The notes under the pieces were generated by a model. That model saw only the letters and a list, made by a program, of their open reading frames with translations, did not search any database and had not been told where the DNA came from. From Terriglobia bacterium (GTDB lineage Bacteria; Acidobacteriota; Terriglobia; Acidiferrales; UBA7541): a DNA stretch of 64,000 nt. The stretch's first letter is position 1. Each line of letters opens with the position of its first letter. The translations under genes were made by a program, and so were the position numbers. Where the stretch lies: positions 62,001-126,000 of the forward strand of contig JAIQEW010000002.1 of the NCBI GenBank assembly GCA_020073605.1, in the 5' to 3' direction. Positions 24,890-32,595 of the stretch are shown here, one piece after another.

Positions 24890-25797
24890 GCAGCCCGAGT
24901 CACGTTCGCGCAAAATGGGCCGCCATCGCCGGAGCGCCGCTGCTTTTCGCAGCGATCGCGGCCCTGCAAGTGCGGATCGACGCCCAGACGCGTTCCGAAG
25001 CGCAGGAAGAAGAAGAAATCCTGTTGCGGTCAGGCTCGGCGGTTAAGAAACTGAGCCTCGGATACGATTCGCTCCTCGCGAACATCTACTGGACGCGGGT
25101 AGTGCAGTATTACGGCGCGCGATCGGGAAAAGATGGCGCGACCTTCGACCTGCTGTGGCCGCTTCTGGATATCACGACGACGCTCGATCCGAAGCTCGTC
25201 GTGGCCTATCGATTCGGCTGGATCTTTCTTTCCGAGACGGGCGCGGCGGGACCGGACCGGACGGATCTGGCCGTCGCGCTGCTCAAGCGCGGAATCGCTG
25301 CGAACCCGGACGATTGGCGCCTGAACTGCGATCTGGGGTTTCTCTACTACTGGAGGGTGAAGGATTATCCGAATTCCGCGGCGGCCTATCTTGAAGGGAG
25401 CAAGAAACCAGGCGCGGCGCTGTGGCTGAAGATGATGGCCGCTCGCGTTCTGGAGAAGGGCGGGTCGCTCGAAACCTCCACCATGCTCTGGTCGGAATTG
25501 TATGAGTCCACGAAAGAGCCGAGCATCCGCCATCGAGCCGTGCAAATGCTGCGCGGTCTCAAGACGCTGCAAGACGAACTGTATCTGGATGATCTTGCCG
25601 AGCAGTATCAAAAGCGCTTCCAGCACTATCCGGCGTCGACCCGGGAACTGCGCGATGCAGGGCTCATCGGCGGAATACCGGTGGATCCCGACGGATACCC
25701 CTACGTCTTCGGACCCGACGGGAAATCGCGTCTCAACCCGCGCAGTACGGTCGTGGTTCCACCGGACCTGACAAACCAGCCGGCCGAACCCAAATAG
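24886..25797 (+). CDS. TPR-like protein of the ABC transporter operon
   Basis: 303 residues. N-terminal hydrophobic segment WAAIAGAPLLFAAIAALQVR (about 11-30) as signal anchor, then an EEEEILLRSG acidic turn and alpha-helical repeats (LDPKLVVAYRFGWIFLSETG; DLAVALLKRGIAANPDDWRL) that read as TPR units. The end has a KDEL-like none but DPDGYPYVFGPDGKSRLNP, similar to pilin-assembly (type II secretion GspG-like) C-termini. Start overlaps the permease (ATGA). The conserved coupling suggests it works with the exporter, for example as an accessory on the periplasmic face (inference). Confidence 0.75.
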   Translation: MSSPSHVRAKWAAIAGAPLLFAAIAALQVRIDAQTRSEAQEEEEILLRSGSAVKKLSLGYDSLLANIYWTRVVQYYGARSGKDGATFDLLWPLLDITTTLDPKLVVAYRFGWIFLSETGAAGPDRTDLAVALLKRGIAANPDDWRLNCDLGFLYYWRVKDYPNSAAAYLEGSKKPGAALWLKMMAARVLEKGGSLETSTMLWSELYESTKEPSIRHRAVQMLRGLKTLQDELYLDDLAEQYQKRFQHYPASTRELRDAGLIGGIPVDPDGYPYVFGPDGKSRLNPRSTVVVPPDLTNQPAEPK

Positions 25798-25904
25798 CCG
25801 GACGCGCGGGACCCGGCAGGCTGCGGCGCGCGCGAAAGACAGTTACAATATAAGCTGACAACCGGTTTGCCGCGGTGTGAATCCCACCAAGGGACGCAAT
25901 CGTG

Positions 25905-26870
25905 ATGTCCAAGCGCTTCGCAATCTCGATTCTGAGCTTTTCACTTGCGCTGGCGAGTCTGGCGCCGGCGGCTGACTCATGGGCGGATGCGTATCCGCAG
26001 ACCGGCCGGCAATCCGGCTCACCCGCCGACCCTGCGGAGAAGCTGCAAGGACAGGCTCCATCGGACGAAGAAATTCGCGCTCGCGCCAAGAAGCTGATGG
26101 CAAATCAGCACGGCGACGACGACGCTCTCGAGCTGTACGAGCGCGTCGAGCGGCACATCGATCGCACTGGCGGAATCGACCCGCGCACGCTCGAGGACAG
26201 AACCTACCGCATCGTGCCCACCGGCGGCGGCAATCAGAAGATCGTGCTGAAGGATGAAGGGATACCCGTCGATCCCGCTGCCTATAACCGGCAACTGCGG
26301 ACTCTGGCGGACTTGCTCGGGATCATGGCGGACCCGAACAACCCGAAGACGAAGGCGGCATTGGCCAAACGCGAAAAGCGCCAGCGCGAACGTGCCCAGT
26401 TCCTGGACGCGATGATGGATGCCTTTCTGCCGAAGTGGGTGGGATCCGAGACATGGAACGGCCACGCCTGCGACGTGATCGAGCTCAATCCGAATCCGAA
26501 CTTCCGGCCGCGCTCGATGTTTCAGGATGCCCTCTCGCACGTCAATGCCAAGATCTGGGTGGAGCACGACTCCAATCAGATGGCGCGGGGAGAGGCGCGC
26601 GTGACGAGCGACATTTCGTTCGGCGGAGGCATTCTCGGAAAGCTCTATCGCGGCGGCATCGTATCGATGGAGCAGGCGGAGGTGGCGCCGGGCGTGTGGC
26701 TGCCGACGCGATACCAGTACGATTTCTCGGGGCGGAAATTCCTGTTTTCGTTTCAGCAGCACCAGGTGATCGAGGTGATCCGCTACCGGCGCGTGGGGCG
26801 GGCCAAGGAGGCCCTCCAGATCGTGCAGGGCGAGCTGGCGAGTGGGAAGACCTTCGGCGAGGATCCATAG
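25905..26870 (+). CDS. Secreted protein of unknown function
   Basis: 321 residues. MSKRFAISILSFSLALASLAPAADSWA is a clear Sec signal peptide. The mature part has a charged helical region, a Lys/Arg-rich KTKAALAKREKRQRERA stretch, and then beta-rich sequence (WNGHACDVIELNPNPNFRPRS, IWVEHDSNQMARGEARVTSD, LPTRYQYDFSGRKFLFSFQQ) reminiscent of the periplasmic LolA/outer-membrane-lipoprotein-sorting fold, though I do not claim that family. ATG at 25905 is used; a GTG lies one codon upstream. Separated by 107 bases from the ABC unit. Confidence 0.75.
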   Translation: MSKRFAISILSFSLALASLAPAADSWADAYPQTGRQSGSPADPAEKLQGQAPSDEEIRARAKKLMANQHGDDDALELYERVERHIDRTGGIDPRTLEDRTYRIVPTGGGNQKIVLKDEGIPVDPAAYNRQLRTLADLLGIMADPNNPKTKAALAKREKRQRERAQFLDAMMDAFLPKWVGSETWNGHACDVIELNPNPNFRPRSMFQDALSHVNAKIWVEHDSNQMARGEARVTSDISFGGGILGKLYRGGIVSMEQAEVAPGVWLPTRYQYDFSGRKFLFSFQQHQVIEVIRYRRVGRAKEALQIVQGELASGKTFGEDP

Positions 26871-26915
26871 TTTTCCCCGAAGGAGTTCCCACCCATTAGC
26901 GAAAACCAGCCTTAG

Positions 26916-27779
26916 CTACCGCGCGGCGGCGGCGACCTCTTTCTCAATGGGAGCGCCGATCAGGTTGCCCCACTCGGTCCACGAGCCGTCGTAATTCTTC
27001 ACGTTGCCGTAGCCGAGCAGATACTTCAGGACGAACCACGTGTGGGAGCTGCGCTCGCCGATGCGGCAATAGGCGATCGTTTCGCCGCTCCCGTTGACGC
27101 CTTTCCCCTGGTAGAGCTGCTTCAACTGGTCGGCGGACTTGAAGGTGCCGTCCTCGTTCGCGGCTTGCGCCCACGGAATATTCGCGGCGGTCGGGATGTG
27201 CCCAGCGCGCTGCGCGGTCTCGGACATTCCCGGCGGAGCGATGATTTTCCCGGTGAATTCATCCACGGAGCGAACGTCCACGAGGCGCCCGGCAGTCTTC
27301 CGCTGCACGATCGCTAGAACCTGGTCCTTGTAAGCCCGGAGCGACTCATCCGGCCCGGTGGCGCGGTAGGTCGCCGCGGCGACCTTCGGCGCATCGGCAG
27401 TCAGCGGGCGTTTTTCCTCGAGCCACTTCTTGCGGCCGCCGTTCATCAGGCGCACGTCCTGGTGGCCGTAATACTTCAACTGCCAGAGAGCGTAGGCCGC
27501 AAACCAGTTGTTGTTGTCACCGTAGAGAATAATCGTGGTGTCGTTCGAGACGCCGGATTGCCCAAGCAGCCTCTCAAGCGTGGCCTTATCGATCAGGTCG
27601 CGGCGGATGTTGTCCTGGAGCTGGGTCTGCCAATTCCATCCAACCGCTCCCGCGATGTGGCCCTGATCGTAGGCGGTCGTATCCACGTCCACTTCCACCA
27701 GCCGGACCTTTGGATCACTTGCGTGGTCCGCCACCCATTGCGTCGAAACCAGCACTTCCGGATGCGCATACTCAGACAT
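26916..27779 (-). CDS. Two-domain sulfurtransferase (rhodanese / mercaptopyruvate type)
   Basis: 287 residues, two rhodanese domains. N-terminal: VSTQWVADH, VRLVEVDVDTTAYDQGHIAGAVGWNW. C-terminal domain: RLVDVRSVDEFTGKI, AGHIPTAANIPW, active-site loop CRIGERSSHTWFVL. The active-site pattern CRxGxRSSH is that of thiosulfate sulfurtransferases (SseA/CysA type), which move sulfur to cyanide, thiols or acceptor proteins. ATG at 27779 has GAAGGAGGAAG at about 5 bases. The gene is preceded by a structured leader with terminator, so its expression is probably controlled by premature termination. Convergent with the secreted protein gene; 45-base gap. Confidence 0.93.
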   Translation of the reverse strand: MSEYAHPEVLVSTQWVADHASDPKVRLVEVDVDTTAYDQGHIAGAVGWNWQTQLQDNIRRDLIDKATLERLLGQSGVSNDTTIILYGDNNNWFAAYALWQLKYYGHQDVRLMNGGRKKWLEEKRPLTADAPKVAAATYRATGPDESLRAYKDQVLAIVQRKTAGRLVDVRSVDEFTGKIIAPPGMSETAQRAGHIPTAANIPWAQAANEDGTFKSADQLKQLYQGKGVNGSGETIAYCRIGERSSHTWFVLKYLLGYGNVKNYDGSWTEWGNLIGAPIEKEVAAAAR

Positions 27780-27826
27780 GTCACTTCCTCCTTCAAAGGA
27801 TATCGATCGACTTACAGGGGTCCCTT

Positions 27827-27867
27827 AAAACAAAAAGCCCACCAGCCAGCTCTCCTCTGGCGGTGGG
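27827..27867 (-). terminator. Intrinsic terminator in sulfurtransferase leader
   Basis: Minus strand: CCCACC-g-CCAG, 7-base loop, CTGG-ct-GGTGGG, then CTTTTTGTTTT. It ends about 50 bases before the sulfurtransferase ATG and points along the same strand, so it can stop transcription before the gene. Its left arm overlaps element C. Confidence 0.85.
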
Positions 27868-27987
27868 TCCAAGGAATCTCAGGCTCTAACCAGCTTGCTA
27901 GATGCCTCGCCTGCCCGCGCCAGAGGGCACACCGGTGCGACACAGGCAACAGCAACCCTGGGCCGGCCTCTGGCGGCAAATCATCAT
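27868..27987 (-). ncRNA. Candidate riboswitch-like switch RNA (unrecognised family)
   Basis: Element A (27977-27967) GCCGCCAGAGG, B (27926-27918) CCTCTGGCG, C (27863-27854, just beyond) CCGCCAGAGG. A:B and B:C each form 9 uninterrupted pairs and exclude one another. Inside A:B a junction can hold CAGG...CCTG and GCAC-cggt-GTGC hairpins. Between B and C, AGGC-a-TCTA pairs with TAGAGCCT (27881-27907). Pairing B:C would take the left arm of the terminator. Ligand, if any, is not known; no match to SAM, TPP, cobalamin, glycine or T-box motifs was seen. Confidence 0.6.
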
Positions 27988-27993
27988 GGCCGC

Positions 27994-28022
27994 AGGATAC
28001 GCCGGAATGGCCTGCACGGCAA
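27994..28022 (-). promoter_or_regulatory. Promoter in front of the switch RNA
   Basis: TTGCCG (28022-28017), 17 bases, TATCCT (27999-27994), 60 bases after the preceding gene ends. Predicted start about 27987, so the transcript would begin just before element A. Confidence 0.6.
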
Positions 28023-28082
28023 TGGCTGCCTAGTGACCGGAACCGGGTGAAACTGCGGATGGGCGGCGGTTCGGGCGGCCGG

Positions 28083-28787
28083 CTACTTCTGCTTGCCGGT
28101 GGGCGCCGAGCAAGCAAACTGTTTCAAGGATCTTTCAATGGGCTTGCCCATGCGTCCCGTATCTCCGACAAAGTTGCCGCGGGAAATCGAATCGGTATAG
28201 AACAAAACGTTGCCCGTCTGGGAATCGACGACGGTAACGTCCATCACCACAAAATCGCTCGCGTTCCCCCCAACGACCGCCGCAAAAGCCTTCTTGCCTC
28301 CTGTGGTCAGCACACCGGACGCGCGCGCGAAGACCAGCGCGTCCGCGGCCGCCCCGGGACTGAAATTGGCAACTTCGTCGCCCATGGTGTAGCGGCCGGT
28401 GCGCACGTCCTTGGGTTTTTGCTCCACATGGGTGTGGATTGTCTCGAAGTGGCCCTCAATATCGGCCACGGCGTATTTGAGATCCGGGTCCTTCTCCAAT
28501 GCAGCAGGGGCCAAGACGTTGCCCAAGACCGTGCAGCCTTTTGCCTGCAGCGCTTGCGAAATGAGGCCCGGCAATGCGTTTTCGACGATTCGCGACTCTT
28601 CGATCAAGCCTTCGCTGCCCTTCATCCCGGACTTCGTGACCGTCGCATGCGCGGGAAGAATCAGCAGCTTGTGCACGACGATCTTCCCGCTCTTTAGATC
28701 GGGGTGCGCGAATTGCGCCTGCGCGAGCGAAGCGCTCGATGCGATCGCCAGCAGGAAACCTGCCGTGAGTGCGAACCGTTTGGTCAT
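28083..28787 (-). CDS. Secreted protein of unknown function
   Basis: 234 residues. MTKRFALTAGFLLAIASSASLAQAQ is a Sec signal peptide. The mature part has alpha/beta content (IVVHKLLILPAHATVTKSG, LISQALQAKGCTVLGNVL, VVMDVTVVDSQTGNVLFY), reminiscent of periplasmic CsgG-like or TolB-N-like folds, where small secreted proteins combine with outer-membrane parts; family not assigned. ATG at 28787 has AAGGAG 7 bases upstream. Follows the M48 protease gene by 62 bases on the same strand, so likely cotranscribed. Confidence 0.7.
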   Translation of the reverse strand: MTKRFALTAGFLLAIASSASLAQAQFAHPDLKSGKIVVHKLLILPAHATVTKSGMKGSEGLIEESRIVENALPGLISQALQAKGCTVLGNVLAPAALEKDPDLKYAVADIEGHFETIHTHVEQKPKDVRTGRYTMGDEVANFSPGAAADALVFARASGVLTTGGKKAFAAVVGGNASDFVVMDVTVVDSQTGNVLFYTDSISRGNFVGDTGRMGKPIERSLKQFACSAPTGKQK

Positions 28788-28849
28788 ACGCTCTCCTTGT
28801 CGATCATTGCGTCACGGCCTTGCGCGGGCCGCACAACTCGGCGCGTTGT

Positions 28850-30241
28850 TTACGGCGTCGCCGGGGACGAGGCATTCGCCGCGAGTTGCTTCTGGGCGGC
28901 TTCGAGCCGGCGGTGGATTTGCGCCTGATCCGGAGCGGTGGGCGAAAGCTCGAGATACTTTTGAAACTCCTCCGCGCACGGCTTCCACTGGCGCTCGCGC
29001 TCATAGAGGAAACCGAGGCCTCGGTGCGCCGGAGCTTCCGCCGGATCGATCTCGAGCGCCTTGCGGTAGGCATCCTCGGATTGCTTCTGGTTTGCTTCCC
29101 ACGCGGCTTTGCCAGCTGGAGAGGCCATCAGCGAGTCCTCGTATTCCTGCGGCGTAAGCTTCACGAGCGACTTACGAGCGTCCTTCTTGCCGCGTGATGA
29201 AAGCTCCTCCGGAGTGGGATCCGGCGTTCTGGCTCCGAGGGTGCGGAATGCATCACCCAGCGCCCGGAAGTTGGCGGCTGACTTCGGATCTTTCTTCACC
29301 AGACGCTGGGCGACGGCAACCGCGGTGCGCTGGCGTCCGGCGTAAATATCCATCGTGACGTTGTCGCGAGCCACCTTCTCGGTGGCCGCAAAGTATCGCT
29401 CCTCTTCGACCATGGGGTGCGGCGTGTGCGCATGGAGTCCATCGACCGCCTCACTTACGTAAGCGATGCGGTCCTTCAGCTTCGGATGATCCTGGTAAAA
29501 GCCCTGCGACAAATCCACTTCGTGGGGCGAATCGAGCAGCTTGAACGTGATGATCATCTCTTCCGTCGAATAGTCGGCTTCGTTGATGGCTCCCACGGCG
29601 CGAAGGTCCGCCTCTTTTTCGAGCTCGCGGCTATATCCGTAGATCGTGGATTCGAGGATGGCCGGGGCGACGGTTCCGACGAGAACGGCGGCAAGCCCTC
29701 CGACACCTCCTGCGGCATCCCCTGCCGCGGCGACTCCGGAAAATATATTCGCGGCGAGTGCTTTCTTCCGGTAGCTCCGGTTTTCGATATATCCGTGACG
29801 GTTCAGGACGTGCGTCTCCTCGTGAGCGAGAACGCTCGCCAGCTGCGCTTCGTTTTCGAGCAAAGCCAGCAGGCCCGTGTTGACATAAATCGAGCCGTTC
29901 GGCAGCGCGAAGGCGTTGGGAATCGAGTCGCGCAGCACGTGAAACCGCCACTTCACATTCTCGGGGTCCGGACCGTGGGGCAGGACATCGTTCCCGACCG
30001 CGCTTACGTATTCGGTTAGCTGGGCATCCTCGTACACCAATCCGCGGTCGGCCATTTGGCGGTCGAGTTCATTCGACTTTTCGAGCAGTTCCAGATCGAC
30101 CTTGGTGAAAGTGAAAGCAGGCGGCGCAGGCGCAGCGGGCGGCTGCTGAGCCGACGCGACGCTGAGAACGACGAAGAAGGCAAGCACCGGCGCGACGCAG
30201 CGAATCCAAACCCTGGAAATGCGTTCTACCGGAGGGAACAT
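28850..30241 (-). CDS. M48-family metalloprotease with TPR tail
   Basis: 463 residues from ATG 30241 (MFPPVERISR). A signal peptide (VAPVLAFFVVLSVASA) leads to the periplasm. The zinc motif HEETH is at about 140-144 within LASVLAHEETHVLNRHG, followed by ESTIYGYSRELEKEADLRAVG, where E and D complete the metal site. Proteases of this BepA/YcaL-like type clean up misfolded outer-membrane proteins. The C-terminal third has TPR repeats (EDAYRKALEIDPAEAPAHRGLGFLYERE, FQKYLELSPTAPDQ). Promoter -10 is only about 8 bases upstream of the ATG, so the mRNA is nearly leaderless. A GTG at 30265 would sit inside the promoter. Confidence 0.9.
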   Translation of the reverse strand: MFPPVERISRVWIRCVAPVLAFFVVLSVASAQQPPAAPAPPAFTFTKVDLELLEKSNELDRQMADRGLVYEDAQLTEYVSAVGNDVLPHGPDPENVKWRFHVLRDSIPNAFALPNGSIYVNTGLLALLENEAQLASVLAHEETHVLNRHGYIENRSYRKKALAANIFSGVAAAGDAAGGVGGLAAVLVGTVAPAILESTIYGYSRELEKEADLRAVGAINEADYSTEEMIITFKLLDSPHEVDLSQGFYQDHPKLKDRIAYVSEAVDGLHAHTPHPMVEEERYFAATEKVARDNVTMDIYAGRQRTAVAVAQRLVKKDPKSAANFRALGDAFRTLGARTPDPTPEELSSRGKKDARKSLVKLTPQEYEDSLMASPAGKAAWEANQKQSEDAYRKALEIDPAEAPAHRGLGFLYERERQWKPCAEEFQKYLELSPTAPDQAQIHRRLEAAQKQLAANASSPATP

Positions 30242-30249
30242 TTGCGCTG

Positions 30250-30278
30250 ATGCTACGGCACACACACAGCACTGTCAA
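30250..30278 (-). promoter_or_regulatory. M48 protease promoter
   Basis: Minus strand TTGACA (30278-30273), 17 bases, TAGCAT (30255-30250). The start of transcription is expected about 30243, two bases before the ATG. No Shine-Dalgarno. Confidence 0.7.
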
Positions 30279-30316
30279 TTGCGAACCCCAGACATGCTGC
30301 TGCAGCGCCATCGCGT

Positions 30317-30580
30317 TCACAGCGGCTGGAGCGAGCCGCCCGCAGTCGATTCGAGCTCGACGCGCAGCAACCAATCGAAATGGAACTTCTCCAGCGCGAG
30401 CCACTTCTCCAGCTCTTCGCGGCCGGGCGCGTCGAATTCCACGAGCATTTTCCCCTCATGCATATTGACGAGGACGCGCCGCGCAGTCACCGGCGCAGCG
30501 CCGTGCATCCGCTTGGCCAACTCTTCGGCGCCCTGGCGGGTCAAGCAGGCCAAAGTGTGCTGCGAGAGATATCGAGGCAT
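30317..30580 (-). CDS. Hypothetical 87-residue protein
   Basis: 87 residues, soluble, alternating helix and strand (TARRVLVNMHEGKMLVEFDAPG, REELEKWLALEKFHFDWLLRV), the pattern of small ferredoxin-like alpha-beta proteins. No catalytic residues stand out and no family is assigned. ATG at 30580 has GGAG 8 bases upstream. It stands alone between the M48 protease and a plus-strand gene. Confidence 0.6.
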   Translation of the reverse strand: MPRYLSQHTLACLTRQGAEELAKRMHGAAPVTARRVLVNMHEGKMLVEFDAPGREELEKWLALEKFHFDWLLRVELESTAGGSLQPL

Positions 30581-30775
30581 TTCGTCTCCTATACCGTTTG
30601 CATGATTGCTCTAAGTGGCAGACACAGGAAATACATGGCGCGCGCGGAAAAAGCAAATCTCCCGGAGGCACGCAAAAGCTGAACTAGCGGACAGGTGATC
30701 GAGCCGAAAACCTGCACTTGAATTCGAAGCTCGCCTTTGAAGCCGGGACTAAAATGGGTCTCGGAGGTGCATGTG

Positions 30776-31138
30776 ATGAAGCGATCCATGTGTTTGATGG
30801 CGCTGCTTATGGCGCTGGGACTTGCTTCGAGTGCCTACGCCAGAGTCGCGATCGGGACGCTCGCGGGAACGGTGCTCGACGCAAAGGGCAAGCCGGTGGC
30901 CGATGCAACGGTCACGATGCAGACCTCCGCCGGCGATTATCCCCATGCGACGCACACGGACGCGAGAGGCCATTTCGAGTTCACGCGCTACGAGACAGGC
31001 CAGTACGACGTGCGCGCGTACGCCAATGGAATGTTCTCCGAATGGGTAAAACGCGTTTCGATCCGCAGAGGCAAGACAACCAAAGTGACGCTGCACATGC
31101 CTCCTGCTGCCGACGTTTCGGTCACGGTTTCGAAGTAG
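30776..31138 (+). CDS. Secreted carboxypeptidase-regulatory-like domain protein
   Basis: 120 residues. Signal peptide MKRSMCLMALLMALGLASSAYA, then one beta-sandwich domain of the CarboxypepD_reg type: GTLAGTVLDAKGKPVADATVTM, HTDARGHFEFTRYETGQYDVRAYANG, and KTTKVTLHMPP. Such domains occur alone or at the head of TonB receptors in this phylum; here the domain is the whole protein. GGAGGT lies 9 bases before the ATG at 30776. A TAAAAT at 30750-30755 could be its -10. Confidence 0.8.
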   Translation: MKRSMCLMALLMALGLASSAYARVAIGTLAGTVLDAKGKPVADATVTMQTSAGDYPHATHTDARGHFEFTRYETGQYDVRAYANGMFSEWVKRVSIRRGKTTKVTLHMPPAADVSVTVSK

Positions 31139-31645
31139 CTGCAAGACAAGGCTTGCTAGTGCGGTTTTCTACCGTCGATGGGTGGCAAGTCCCACAAATT
31201 GCGGCAGATACACGTCTAGCAGGTTCCTTCATCGTCCGGCCAAGCGAGAGCCTCATAGGCGTACTAAAACCCAAGTACCCGCAACAATATGCCATTGGAG
31301 CCATTGGTTCGTAGGGTGACTGCTGTATAGAATGTGGGCGCGGGTTGGGAGTTGTGTTGCGGGGACGACGGTTCCGCAAGGAGCCGGAGCACGCTCCCAA
31401 ACCCGTCCAGCCCGCCTGCCGACGTAAATCCTCTGACCCCCGTCTGCAGGACGGGCCTGTCTCGACGCCACCGCGAAACCCCGATGGCCGGCTTTCGTTA
31501 GCGGCGCCGCTGCCGACGGCTTTCCTCACTGACGCCACATGCACTCTGCCCCCGGCATCTTTTGGCAAGGCGAGTGCTTCTGAAGGAGTGGCAAAGCGGC
31601 TTATATCGTGATTCCAAGTAGCCAGCCGCCGGAGGCATCCGACAG
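31139..31645. other. Intergenic region with structured segment
   Basis: 507 bases without a supported gene. TTGGTT...TATAGA near 31306-31329 might be a promoter. Downstream, GGGTTGGGAG (31342-31351) pairs with CTCCCAAACCC (31394-31404) with one bulge, enclosing TTGCGG/CCGCAA (31357-31362 with 31374-31379). The rest shows nothing I can name. Confidence 0.4.
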
Positions 31646-32527
31646 GTGACGGGAAAAGCAGGCAGACATGCGCGCCGGGTGATGGTGATCGTTCTCGCCG
31701 GATTGTGCGTGTCGACCGGACCGGCGGGAGCTGACGACCTCAAGCCGAAGACGGTCGAAGCGTTCGACCGATACGTGCAAGCCACGGAAGCCCAAATCAA
31801 TTCCGAGCTTGCGCGTCCATCGCCCTTCCTATGGATTGAAAGCTTGCCGGGGAATCGCCGGGCGGCCGCCGAAGCGCAGTTGCGCGCCGGCCAGGTGGTG
31901 ATCGAACGCCTCGACACACTGGACCAGAACAGCAACAGCGACCACGACAAGCCGATCCCTGTTCCCGGCGGGATGATCCACCACTGGATCGGAACGGCGT
32001 TCATTCCGGGCGCGACGCTCGCACAGACGCTCGCACTCGAGGAAGACTACAACCATCATCAGGATTACTTCCGCCCGGACGTGATGCGTTCGAAGATCCT
32101 GCGTCACGATGGAAACGATTTTCTGATCGATCTCCGCCTGTACAAGAAGAAGATCATCACGACGGTTTTGGACACCGAGCATGAAGTCCACTACACGCTT
32201 GTGGACTCGGCCCATGCCTGGAGCCGTTCACGAAGCACGCGGATCCAGGAAGTGGACAAAGCGGGCGAGCGCGACGAGCGCCTCCAGGCCGAGGGGCACG
32301 ATCGCGGATTTCTCTGGCGCATGAACACCTACTGGCGCTTCGAGGAAAAGAGCGGCGGAACCTACGTCGAATGCCAGTCCATCTCGCTCACGCGGGATAT
32401 TCCCACCGGCCTCGGCTGGTTGATCGGGCCGTACGTGACAAGCGTGCCGCGCGAATCCCTGACCTTCACGCTCGCCACGACCCGCAGCGCAGTGCTGCAA
32501 CGCGCGGAGACGCACGCCGCAAAATAG
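31646..32527 (+). CDS. Secreted protein, possibly START-like fold
   Basis: 293 residues. GTG start at 31646 with GGAGG about 10 bases upstream. N-terminus KAGRHARRVMVIVLAGLCVSTGPAGA is a signal peptide. The body has VEAFDRYVQATEAQINSELA (helix) followed by beta-rich regions (VIERLDTLDQNSNSDHDKPI, GNDFLIDLRLYKKKIITTVLD, EVHYTLVDSAHAWSRSRSTR) and the closing GGTYVECQSISLTRDIPTG and PRESLTFTLATTRSAVLQRA, a pattern seen in periplasmic START/DUF-type lipid-binding proteins. Family is only suggested. Convergent with the IPT lipoprotein gene. Confidence 0.65.
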   Translation: MTGKAGRHARRVMVIVLAGLCVSTGPAGADDLKPKTVEAFDRYVQATEAQINSELARPSPFLWIESLPGNRRAAAEAQLRAGQVVIERLDTLDQNSNSDHDKPIPVPGGMIHHWIGTAFIPGATLAQTLALEEDYNHHQDYFRPDVMRSKILRHDGNDFLIDLRLYKKKIITTVLDTEHEVHYTLVDSAHAWSRSRSTRIQEVDKAGERDERLQAEGHDRGFLWRMNTYWRFEEKSGGTYVECQSISLTRDIPTGLGWLIGPYVTSVPRESLTFTLATTRSAVLQRAETHAAK

Positions 32528-32595
32528 GAGACGTCCGAGGCGAGCACGGCGAGATCTGCTTCAGCAGGCCAATTGCGGAATCATTCCACTGCAAA

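Larger units (their letters stand above)
27780..28082 (-). other. Structured leader between secreted protein and sulfurtransferase
   Basis: 303 bases upstream of the sulfurtransferase with no supported coding frame. It carries a promoter (27994-28022), alternative pairing elements A (27977-27967), B (27926-27918) and C (27863-27854), a hairpin at 27881-27907 and an intrinsic terminator. Detailed in separate entries and in the findings. Confidence 0.7.

Noticed and set aside
27868-27987. Known SAM-I/SAM-IV, TPP or T-box element in the sulfurtransferase leader
   Set aside because: Core consensus bases of these families were not found; a single CTGAGA resembles TPP but its partners are missing.
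30718-31314. Longer gene running past the CarboxypepD_reg protein
   Set aside because: The open frame lacks a start with ribosome site and is out of frame with the well supported domain protein at 30776.
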